A stretch of DNA of 5,331 nt. Origin: Candidatus Fermentibacterota bacterium. Its GTDB lineage: Bacteria; JAFGKV01. Location: contig JAFGKV010000020.1 of assembly GCA_016928395.1 (NCBI GenBank), positions 1 to 5,331 on the forward strand, given 5' to 3'. This document shows positions 1-5,331 of this stretch, in pieces. The notes under the pieces are model-generated. The model saw only the letters and a list, made by a program, of their open reading frames with translations. It was not told where the DNA came from and made no database searches. Both the position numbers and the translations under genes were made by a program. The first letter of the stretch is position 1, and each line of letters opens with the position of its first letter.

Positions 1-56
1 GCTATCGGCTGTCAGCTATCGGCTGTCAGCTATCGGCTGTCAGCTATCGGCTTTCA
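1..56. repeat. Tandem array of a 14-bp unit (alternating heptamers)
   Basis: The window opens inside a direct repeat with unit GCTATCGGCTGTCA. Three copies are exact (1-14, 15-28, 29-42). A fourth (43-56) differs only by G to T at position 53. Each unit is itself two related heptamers, GCTATCG and GCTGTCA, which fit GCTRTCR, so the array is eight heptamers in strict alternation. The period of 14 is not a multiple of three, and no gene runs through it, so it is intergenic. The array touches the window edge and its true length is unknown. Short intergenic arrays of this flavour occur in many environmental genomes; any function is unknown. Confidence 0.9.
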
Positions 57-90
57 GACCCGCCCAGCGCTACGAGAAACCGTTGCCGTC

Positions 91-115
91 GTAGGGGCGA
101 CCGCCCCTGGTCGCC
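91..115. repeat. REP-like GC-rich palindrome with two alternative hairpins
   Basis: Two perfect 7-bp inverted repeats overlap here. AGGGGCG (93-99) pairs with CGCCCCT (102-108). GGCGACC (96-102) pairs with GGTCGCC (109-115) across a 6-base loop. They share bases 96-99 and 102-108, so only one can form at a time. The core GTAGGGGCGACC resembles short palindromic intergenic repeats I recall from many environmental genomes, which is an inference from memory. It lies 66 bases beyond the stop codon of the minus-strand gene that ends at 181, so it could also serve as a 3' stem-loop for that transcript. No T-tract follows it on the minus strand, so an intrinsic terminator is not supported. Confidence 0.6.
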
Positions 116-180
116 AGCCGGTGCGGGTTCTGCCACTAGCACTGACTCCGGCGCCGAAAGACCCGGTCATCATCGGCTTC

Positions 181-1140
181 TCAGCCAAAGGAGCCGGGTT
201 GCGCGTGGTCCGCCGGGGCGCGATCCCCAGGCTTGGGGCTCTCCTCGCTAGCGGTGGCCAGACGAGGCCGCAGCCGTATGCCCAGGCGCCCCGCGAGCAG
301 AGCGCCGATGAGCCCGGGGAGAAGCAGATTGATGAGGAACAGCTCGAATGATGCCTGTACCGCAATGCCCGCTTCGATGCCGTAGCGCGCCAAGGCCAAA
401 GCCGCGGTGGCCTCGCGAAGCCCGAAACCGGAGATGGTAATGGGGCAGGCTACGGCCAAGAAAATCAGGGGAAGACTTCGGGCAGCCGCGGCAAAGGGTG
501 CCGGACCATGGGCGGTCAGCAGAAAGTGAAACTGCACCAAATTGAACCCGTAGATGACTGCCGAGAGCACCGCGACCTTGGCCAAGGTGCGCCCATCCAG
601 CCGCTCCAGGGCCTCGCCCAGAACACGTACTTTGCCGCCCTTGGCGGCCAGGAAAGCCCCGATTCGGGGTGCCGCATGGGCGGCGAAGCCAAACCCGGCG
701 AGGACCGCCGTGCCTGCCCAGGGGCCGCCGACCTGGAATGCCACGAGGAGCACTGCGATTGCCAGATCTGCCAGGGGATCGGTCAAGGCCATGCCCGAGA
801 GTACGAGGCGGTTTCCCGGAGGAAACAAAAGCGACGATGCGGCCTGACCCACCCGTCCCGGGGTGATCACGGCGCCGGCGGTGCCCACCAGCAGGCTCGA
901 TGCAGCCAGGGGCCACCCGGTAGATGGTACGGCTCGTCTGGCCAGGAGCCTCCACCGAACGATCTTCGCCGCAAACCGGGGCACGCCCAGTGCCAGTGCA
1001 AGCCCCAGGAGAGCGGGGTCGGCATCTCGGGCCGCGTGCAGGATTCTGCCCGGCCCGACCTTTGCCACGATGGCGGCCACCAAGGCCAGCGACACCAGAA
1101 TGCGAAGCAGCCGGATGGTGGAGGAGGGTGCGCGAGCCAT
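181..1140 (-). CDS. Flippase-like / lysylphosphatidylglycerol synthase TM-domain membrane protein
   Basis: The product is a 319-residue polytopic inner-membrane protein with about seven or eight hydrophobic segments, the first at residues ~11-27. Two signatures of the LPG_synthase_TM (UPF0104, flippase-like) family are visible. One is GAVITPGRVGQA at ~89-100, matching the family pattern of a Pro-Gly-Arg-x-Gly turn. The other is PITISGFGLRE at ~233-243, matching the P-x-S-x-x-G-x-G-x-R-E signature. The length fits the stand-alone membrane domain; there is no soluble lysyl-transferase domain, so this is not an intact MprF. Family members are linked to lipid or isoprenoid-linked substrate movement, but the substrate here cannot be told. 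The start is chosen at the second of two adjacent ATGs (1143 and 1140), because AGGAG sits 5 bases before 1140 but only 2 before 1143. An upstream in-frame ATG at 1239 would add 33 residues and lacks this support. The C-terminal ~30 residues are polar and rich in Pro, Glu and Asp. It is divergent from the hydrolase gene that starts at 1316. Confidence 0.88.
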   Translation of the reverse strand: MARAPSSTIRLLRILVSLALVAAIVAKVGPGRILHAARDADPALLGLALALGVPRFAAKIVRWRLLARRAVPSTGWPLAASSLLVGTAGAVITPGRVGQAASSLLFPPGNRLVLSGMALTDPLADLAIAVLLVAFQVGGPWAGTAVLAGFGFAAHAAPRIGAFLAAKGGKVRVLGEALERLDGRTLAKVAVLSAVIYGFNLVQFHFLLTAHGPAPFAAAARSLPLIFLAVACPITISGFGLREATAALALARYGIEAGIAVQASFELFLINLLLPGLIGALLAGRLGIRLRPRLATASEESPKPGDRAPADHAQPGSFG

Positions 1141-1156
1141 CATGTCTCCTGGGATT

Positions 1157-1170
1157 GCGGCAGGTGCCGC
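1157..1170. promoter_or_regulatory. Perfect 14-bp inverted repeat upstream of the flippase-like gene
   Basis: GCGGCA, two central bases GG, then TGCCGC form a perfect dyad. It lies 16 bases upstream of the preferred minus-strand start at 1140, and just beyond the ribosome binding site. It could be an operator or an mRNA stem-loop that affects translation start. GC-rich DNA makes chance palindromes common, so confidence is low. Confidence 0.3.
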
Positions 1171-1201
1171 GAGGGTCGTATGCATCGTGGCAGACGCGCC
1201 A

Positions 1202-1229
1202 ACTACAGCCTCACCGGGATACTTGGCAA
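1202..1229 (-). promoter_or_regulatory. Candidate sigma-70-type promoter for the flippase-like gene
   Basis: Read on the minus strand, TTGCCA (1229-1224) matches TTGACA at five of six positions. After a 16-base spacer, TGTAGT (1207-1202) matches TATAAT at four of six. Transcription would start near 1195, giving a leader of about 55 bases that contains the inverted repeat at 1157-1170. The position, in the gap between divergent genes, fits. The match is by eye only, and sigma-factor preferences of this organism are unknown. Confidence 0.3.
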
Positions 1230-1302
1230 GGCACACCATGGTTCCTGCGGGTAGCGCGGATGCGCCTCTTGGGCTATCTTGCCTTTACAGGCGAAGGCGG
1301 AG

Positions 1303-1318
1303 AAAGGATGATGGTGTG
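1303..1318 (+). promoter_or_regulatory. Ribosome binding site and GTG start of the secreted hydrolase
   Basis: AAAGGA at 1303-1308 lies 7 bases before GTG at 1316. This is good Shine-Dalgarno spacing, and it puts the hydrolase start directly before a signal-peptide-like sequence. The two ATGs at 1308 and 1311 are nearer but out of frame, and they overlap or crowd the binding site. They open only a 42-codon frame. A small imperfect stem, CTTGCCT (1278-1284) with AGGC-G-AAG (1289-1296, one bulged G), lies just upstream and might affect translation. Confidence 0.6.
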
Positions 1319-2566
1319 GCGTATCGCTGTGCGCTCCCATGGCTGCTCGGGTGGCGGCGTTGGACTGCCGCCTTTGGGCTGTGTGCCTTGGTCCAGACAG
1401 GCCATGCATACGAATCGGAACGGGTCGTGCTGGTAATCATCGACGGTCTCCGCTACTCAGAGGGTCTGGGGGATACGACCCATGCCAATGTGCCCGAGAT
1501 GTGGGCGCTGGCATCAGACGGAGCGATCATCGAGCCCTTTCTGAATGACGGGTACACGTATACCTCGCGGGCCATACCTGCCATCTGGTGCGGATCGTGG
1601 ACCGAGGTCGACCAATTCACCGATCCCGCGTGCGGCGGGCAGCAGAACAACTACTCCCGGGATCCCACGGTGTTTGAGTACTTCCGCAAAGGGCTGGAGC
1701 GCCCCCAGGAGGAATGCATCTATGTCCTCAAGGATGTGGGCTGCCCATGGAAGGCGAGTTTCGACCCCGACTACGGGCCTGACTACTGGCCCATCTATCG
1801 CAGCCAGGGCTACACCGACCTCCATGTCTGGCAGCAGGCACAGAGCATTCTGACCACCGAGGCTCCCGAGTTCATGATGCTCTATCTGGCCGAAGTCGAC
1901 GCCGCGGGCCATTCAGGGAACTGGGCCTACTATCTCAGCGCCATCGCCACAGCCGATCGCATCGTGGGCGAGCTGTGGGTCCTGTTGCAGGAGATCCCCG
2001 CCTATGCCGGGCGCACGACCATGCTGGTGACCAATGATCACGGCAGGCATACCTATGATTGGACAGGGCATGGATGTTCCTGCGCCGGATGCCGGACGAT
2101 CCAGCTTCTGGCCGTCGGCCCCGACATCGTGCCCAACATCGTGTCGAACCTGCCACGAACACTGCGGGATATCACTCCCACCATCGGCGAGCTGTTGGGG
2201 TTCGAGACACCCAGGGTCACGGGTGAACCCGTGCTGGAGATCCTGCAACCAGCGACCGAGACGTACTGGGAAGAGCCATTGGCAGTCGCCCCCGACCTTG
2301 GATTGGCTCCCGTGTTCTCCGGCGGACCTGGCCCGATTCGTTTTCGACTGGCCCTGCCCCGCGGGGGGCACGGGCGCGTGGCCGTCTACGGTGTGGGCGG
2401 GGCCGAGGTGGCGCGCCCCCTGGACCGGTGGATGCCGGCGGGTAGCCATGACCTGATCTGGGACGCGAAAGACCTTTGGGGAAGGTTACTAGCCCCGGGA
2501 GCCTACATCACGACGCTCACCATGCCCTACGGGCGACGTGCGGCCGTGACCATTCGAATGCCGTGA
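1316..2566 (+). CDS. Secreted alkaline-phosphatase-superfamily hydrolase with FlgD-like C-terminal domain
   Basis: The product is 416 residues. Residues 1-31 look like a Sec signal peptide: arginines at 14-15, a hydrophobic core at ~17-26, and a likely cut after GHA31. The catalytic domain (~35-310) carries alkaline-phosphatase-superfamily metal ligands: D43 in VIIDG, D195 and H199 (DAAGH), D241-H242 (NDHGRH) and H252 (TGHG). T83 is the likely nucleophile, ten residues before G93, the spacing seen in phosphodiesterase and sulfatase members. The final histidine is only ten residues after the DH pair, closer than in nucleotide pyrophosphatases. A cysteine cluster, C254, C256 and C259, follows it. 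Residues ~335-416 form a FlgD-like Ig domain (WDAKD at 382-386, then LWGRLLAPGAY), often found on exported proteins of FCB-type bacteria. The enzyme probably acts outside the cytoplasm on a phosphomono- or diester, but sulfate esters or phosphonates cannot be excluded. The start is GTG; an in-frame ATG at 1238 would add 26 residues (RRRRRK), with a weaker binding site. It is convergent with the glycosyltransferase ending at 2658. Confidence 0.88.
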   Translation: MAYRCALPWLLGWRRWTAAFGLCALVQTGHAYESERVVLVIIDGLRYSEGLGDTTHANVPEMWALASDGAIIEPFLNDGYTYTSRAIPAIWCGSWTEVDQFTDPACGGQQNNYSRDPTVFEYFRKGLERPQEECIYVLKDVGCPWKASFDPDYGPDYWPIYRSQGYTDLHVWQQAQSILTTEAPEFMMLYLAEVDAAGHSGNWAYYLSAIATADRIVGELWVLLQEIPAYAGRTTMLVTNDHGRHTYDWTGHGCSCAGCRTIQLLAVGPDIVPNIVSNLPRTLRDITPTIGELLGFETPRVTGEPVLEILQPATETYWEEPLAVAPDLGLAPVFSGGPGPIRFRLALPRGGHGRVAVYGVGGAEVARPLDRWMPAGSHDLIWDAKDLWGRLLAPGAYITTLTMPYGRRAAVTIRMP

Positions 2567-2657
2567 GCCTCGAGCGCTCAGCGATGTCTACGTAACGCAG
2601 TTTTTCAGCCTGTCGACCAGGGGCTCGTCGGGCTCGGCGATCAGGCCACTCTATGCT
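2567..2657. other. Convergent intergenic gap, no clear terminator
   Basis: Two converging genes end on either side of these 91 bases, so a bidirectional terminator would be expected, but none is convincing. A 5-bp stem, TGAGC (2564-2568) with GCTCA (2576-2580), overlaps the hydrolase stop and has no T-run. A T5 run at 2601-2605 follows no clear stem on the plus strand. A bulged stem at 2607-2625 is followed by A-rich sequence when read on the minus strand. Rho-dependent or other termination is possible. Confidence 0.5.
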
Positions 2658-4178
2658 TCAGGATTCGCCGGGCAGGTAGATCCACATGGGGCGGATGGGC
2701 CATCCTGTCCGAGGACGGAAGGTCGTCGAATCCCTGAAGGCCGGCATCGCGCGGGGATAGTGTCGATTGACCTCATCCATGAAGAACCAGTCATCGCGGT
2801 CAAGAACAACCGCCGAAATCCGGCCGCTGGAACGCAGATCACTGAACTGCGCTCGAAGGATCGGCCCCTGCCCTTTGGGGTCGCACCCGAGTACATCCGA
2901 TACCGCCATGCGGTGCGCCCCGGTTGCCCCTGCCCGAGACGGCCAGAACCCGTGATACGGAACGAGAACCTCTCCCTCGATGCTGGCTAGCATCTCCAGC
3001 AGCCACTGCCCTTCGCGGCGGTCTCGAGTCGTGGGAATCTGGGCCCGGGGGTCGTATGTTAGCCTGGCGAACTGCCCGAGGCAGAGCACCGCGACCGCCA
3101 TGCGGAGGTGGCGCCGGCTCGGGCGCTTCTCATTGCGGTCGCGGACCACACCCACTGTCAATCCCGCCAAGACGGCGAGGATCGCGTATGCCGGAATCAG
3201 CGTGTTATCATAGCCGCCGTACTGCATCCGGGGCAACCATGCGCCCGCCACCATGCCTGCAGCCATGCCCAGGTCGATCCATCCTGATCCGCCCCGGCCC
3301 ACAATGGTTCTCACCAGCCACGCCACGGCAAGGAGGGCTGCGAATCCGAAGTTCAGAAGGACATCCCGGGTCCAGAATGCAAGGATCTCGGGGCCGAGCA
3401 CTCTCCCGGTGAATCTCCTCGGGAGGTCGAAGACGTAGTAGCCATACCACCCTTGGGTCGCCAGATGCAGCGTCCCGTGACATGCCGACATCCCGACCAC
3501 GGTCACGATGCCCAGGAACAGACCTCTCCGAAAATCCATGACTGCCACCGCGCAGATGAGCACAATGGCGACGGCGAATGCGGTTTGCTTCGTGAGGCTG
3601 GCCAGCACGAGCAGGAGTGCGGCGAGCGCGTCCATCCTGCGTGACGCGCCACACCGAACAAGGCTGAACGATCCCAGTGTCAGGGCCAGGAACAGGCAGT
3701 CGGCCCGTGCGATGTCGAACCACGCGCCACTGGTTCGATAGGTCGCCGCCCACAGGCCCATGGCCACCACCGCTGCGTACAGGCTTCGCGTCTCGCGCCG
3801 CACGATGTTCCCAATGAGCGCAACGCAGGCAAGGGACGAGGCGAAGGCCACGATGCGGAGCGCCGGGTACCCCAATCCTACGACTCGCGCGACCACTGCC
3901 GCTGTCCAACAGAACAAAGGCGGATAGGTAAATGGAACGAACGCTGGTGAGGGGGAGACATAGAGAGGCTGGCCGGCACGGATCCTGGCCACATGATCCA
4001 CCATGCCGCCTTCCATCCACTCCAGGTCGAACGGATACCCGAGACGACTCACGGTAATCACGAGATAGGAGCCCAAGGCGGCTAATGAAGCCACCACACA
4101 GGCAAGGGACAGAATGTCTGCGATGAGGCGCGCCAACGCCGCCGGGGACGTACCGTGAGGCATGGGTGCGTCTTTCAC
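2658..4178 (-). CDS. GT-C fold membrane glycosyltransferase (GT39/ArnT-like)
   Basis: The product is 506 residues: about ten hydrophobic segments up to ~370, then a soluble C-terminal part of ~130 residues. After the first membrane helix (~22-42), the loop has DLEWMEGG at 51-58. D51 and E53 are the likely catalytic and metal-site acids of a GT-C enzyme. Then come GQPLYVSPS (69-77) and FTYPPLF (83-89), typical of large membrane proteins annotated as family 39 glycosyltransferases. Further motifs are WFDIARAD at 153-160 and SLTKQTAF at 194-201. Such enzymes move a sugar from a polyprenyl-phosphate donor to an acceptor on the outer face of the inner membrane; donor and acceptor are unknown here. 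The start is GTG at 4178. It overlaps the upstream stop as GTGA and has AGGAG (4193-4189) 10 bases before it. An ATG at 4163 lacks a good binding site. It is second in a coupled pair and ends in TGA. Confidence 0.85.
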   Translation of the reverse strand: MKDAPMPHGTSPAALARLIADILSLACVVASLAALGSYLVITVSRLGYPFDLEWMEGGMVDHVARIRAGQPLYVSPSPAFVPFTYPPLFCWTAAVVARVVGLGYPALRIVAFASSLACVALIGNIVRRETRSLYAAVVAMGLWAATYRTSGAWFDIARADCLFLALTLGSFSLVRCGASRRMDALAALLLVLASLTKQTAFAVAIVLICAVAVMDFRRGLFLGIVTVVGMSACHGTLHLATQGWYGYYVFDLPRRFTGRVLGPEILAFWTRDVLLNFGFAALLAVAWLVRTIVGRGGSGWIDLGMAAGMVAGAWLPRMQYGGYDNTLIPAYAILAVLAGLTVGVVRDRNEKRPSRRHLRMAVAVLCLGQFARLTYDPRAQIPTTRDRREGQWLLEMLASIEGEVLVPYHGFWPSRAGATGAHRMAVSDVLGCDPKGQGPILRAQFSDLRSSGRISAVVLDRDDWFFMDEVNRHYPRAMPAFRDSTTFRPRTGWPIRPMWIYLPGES

Positions 4179-4193
4179 GCCCCCGGAACTCCT
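4175..4193 (-). promoter_or_regulatory. GTGA stop/start overlap with internal ribosome binding site
   Basis: On the minus strand the upstream frame ends in TGA (4177-4175), and the downstream glycosyltransferase starts with GTG (4178-4176), so the two share bases as GTGA. AGGAG at 4193-4189 lies inside the end of the upstream gene, 10 bases before the GTG. This is the usual arrangement for translational coupling. It also shows that the upstream reading frame, followed past the TAG at 4348-4346, ends exactly where an operon partner should. Confidence 0.75.
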
Positions 4194-5331
4194 GCAGGAT
4201 AGACGAGCCTGTACACGTCGACGCCGGCATACCGCGGGCTAGAGAAGCTTCGCGCGAGTCGGTAAGCCTCCGGGAACCACGGCGCCTCCACCAGCTCGCG
4301 TTCATTGCCCCACAGCTCCCGATGCACGATGAGGTAGTCGGGCCTCTACCGGCGGAGCGCCCAGGTGCCGTCGCCCTGGGCCAAGGTATGGCGGGCGACG
4401 CCGGGAGTGACCAGACCCCACAGGTCGATGATATGGCGCTGCGAGACATAGCCCACGGCGCCGACTTCGAAGGCAGCCACCGTGGCATCCTGTGAGGAGT
4501 CGGTTTTGATCCACATCGCGGCTTCCACATAGACAGGATGCCGCGGATACGGCAGCCATCGCCCGAACGCGGCCCCGCACTGGGCGAAGGACACCAGCGT
4601 CACCCCCCATGCTGCGGCCGCGGCCATGGCGCCCCAGGGCCTCTTTTGGCGGGCGAGGCCCACCAGGCCCAGGCCCGCGAGGATGACCACGAGGGGCGAC
4701 ACCACCGAGTAGTACCAGATGTAGACATAGGGTACGTTGAGCACAGCGAAGGCTGCCAGATAGCTCCCGGCCCAGAGAGCCAGGGCGCCGGGCACCACGA
4801 GGCGGCGACGCAATACCCGCAGGAGTCCGATCACGGCCAAGGGGGCCATGACCGCGATCCAGCGTGACTGCCCCAGGAACCGCGCGGCATAGAAGGGTAT
4901 GCCGTCGAGGAAGCGACCGTCCCACACCGCGGCCTGCATGCGTTTGACCGCCAGGGTCTGGGGCCAGGGTGTCCTATAGTAGAGTGTCGCGCACGAGGCC
5001 CATGTCCCTGCCACTGCGCAGCATGCCAGGCCCGCCTGCACGGGAAGACGGCGATGCCGAAGGGCCCAGACGAGCAGGTACACGGCCGCTGCCACCGCCG
5101 CATCGCCTCGGCACACCACCGCAAGCCCCAGAAGGCATCCGGCAAGAACCTGATGCCGCGAGTCCAACAGGAGAAACGCGTTGAGAATCAGCGCGACATA
5201 CAGGAAGGTCTCGGCGCCGTAGCCGCCGGTGATCAGGAGAGGATCAAAGACCGCCAGCGAGCCCACCGCCGACATGATCGTCGCCCGGGATCTCTCCCCC
5301 CCCCCCCCCCGCCCCCATCCCCCCCCCCCCC
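4175..5331 (-). CDS. GT-C-like membrane glycosyltransferase, 5'-partial, interrupted by an in-frame TAG
   Basis: The frame runs in from the window edge. From the first ATG (5275) it gives 309 residues, then TAG at 4348-4346, then 56 more residues in the same frame to TGA at 4177-4175. The first part has about six to eight hydrophobic segments. YGAETFLY (~19-26 from that ATG) resembles the G-x-E-T-x-L segment of family 39-like proteins, and VPYVYIWYY resembles their Tyr/Trp-rich loop. The last part is soluble and includes VGAVGYVSQRHIIDLWGLV. Past the TAG, RPDYLIVHRELWG and YAGVDVYRLV read like the normal tail of this family. The N-terminal loop with the catalytic acid is outside the window, so an active enzyme is not proven. 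As written, translation would stop at 4346. The ATG at 5275 is probably not the true start, because the frame stays open to the edge and family members are longer. Intact gene with a base error, young pseudogene or read-through are all possible. Confidence 0.75.
4346..4348 (-). other. In-frame amber (TAG) codon inside the membrane glycosyltransferase
   Basis: Reading ...CTC CGC CGG TAG AGG CCC GAC TAC..., one TAG splits an otherwise continuous frame that then codes for RPDYLIVHRELWG. GAG (Glu) is the likeliest ancestral codon by a single G-to-T change, but other one-step codons are possible. No frameshift is needed to join the two halves. Confidence 0.85.
5296..5331. other. Poly-C low-complexity contig end, probable artefact
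   Basis: Fifteen C (5296-5310), a G, five C, AT, then thirteen C reach the window end. On the other strand this is poly-G, the classic false signal of two-colour sequencing chemistry. It falls in the coding frame of a membrane protein, where it would give a run of glycines unlike the rest. Reliable sequence probably ends near 5295. Confidence 0.8.

Noticed and set aside
1-56. CRISPR array
   Set aside because: Repeat units are directly adjacent with no spacers between them, and the 14-bp unit is too short.
508-1254. 248-codon plus-strand open frame opposite the flippase-like gene
   Set aside because: Its composition is Gly/Gln/Arg/His-rich with no recognisable domain, and the opposite strand has clear family motifs and a binding site.
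1275-1280. TATCTT as a -10 box for the hydrolase gene
   Set aside because: No acceptable -35 hexamer lies 16-18 bases upstream, so it is not reported as a promoter.
863-1315. Long in-frame 5' extension of the hydrolase gene
   Set aside because: It runs antisense to the flippase-like gene, is rich in Arg/Ala/Pro without domain signal, and would bury the signal peptide. The GTG at 1316 has a good binding site.
2601-2625. Intrinsic terminator between the convergent genes
   Set aside because: The T5 run precedes the bulged stem on the plus strand, and on the minus strand the stem is followed by A-rich sequence, so neither orientation has a stem followed by a T-run.
3208-4530. 440-codon minus-strand open frame spanning both glycosyltransferases
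   Set aside because: It is a GC-driven shadow: Arg/Gly/Pro/Ser-rich, with no hydrophobic pattern or motif, and it overlaps two well-supported frames.
4302-4925. 207-codon minus-strand open frame inside the interrupted glycosyltransferase, as evidence of a frameshift
   Set aside because: The correct protein continues in its original frame on both sides of the TAG; this other frame is low-complexity Arg/Gly/Pro sequence.

Overview
The window looks like one end of a contig from a GC-rich, uncultured Gram-negative-type bacterium. The best lineage hint is the C-terminal FlgD-like immunoglobulin fold on the secreted hydrolase. Such tails are common on exported proteins of FCB-type candidate phyla, for example Eisenbacteria- or Latescibacteria-like lineages. 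This placement is an inference, because there is no marker gene here. The first ~120 bases are repeat-rich intergenic DNA. The last ~36 bases are almost pure C and are probably an assembly or sequencing artefact.

Layout from left to right: (1) 1-180 is intergenic. It holds a 56-bp array of alternating GCTATCG/GCTGTCA heptamers and a GC-rich palindrome with two overlapping, mutually exclusive hairpins. (2) 181-1140, minus strand, is a polytopic membrane protein of the lysylphosphatidylglycerol-synthase-TM / flippase-like family. (3) 1141-1315 is a divergent control region with a plausible minus-strand promoter, a perfect 14-bp inverted repeat and the ribosome binding site of the next gene. (4) 1316-2566, plus strand, is a secreted alkaline-phosphatase-superfamily hydrolase with the full set of metal ligands, a CxCxxC cluster and a FlgD-like tail. 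(5) 2567-2657 is a short convergent gap without a clear terminator. (6) 2658-4178, minus strand, is a GT-C fold membrane glycosyltransferase. (7) 4175-5331, minus strand, is a second GT-C-like membrane protein. It is cut off at its N-terminus by the window edge and interrupted by one in-frame TAG.

Genes 6 and 7 form a translationally coupled pair: the stop of the upstream gene and the GTG start of the downstream gene overlap as GTGA. That overlap only exists if the upstream frame is followed through the TAG, so the TAG sits inside a gene that was recently intact, or is a base-call error, or is read through. Two polyprenyl-phosphate-sugar-type glycosyltransferases, a flippase-like membrane protein and an exported phosphodiesterase/phosphatase-like enzyme suggest an envelope glycan or glycolipid theme. 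The genes lie in three transcription units, however, so a single pathway is not shown. I see no convincing evidence of a new defence, mobile or RNA-based system. The in-frame amber codon is the observation most worth checking.
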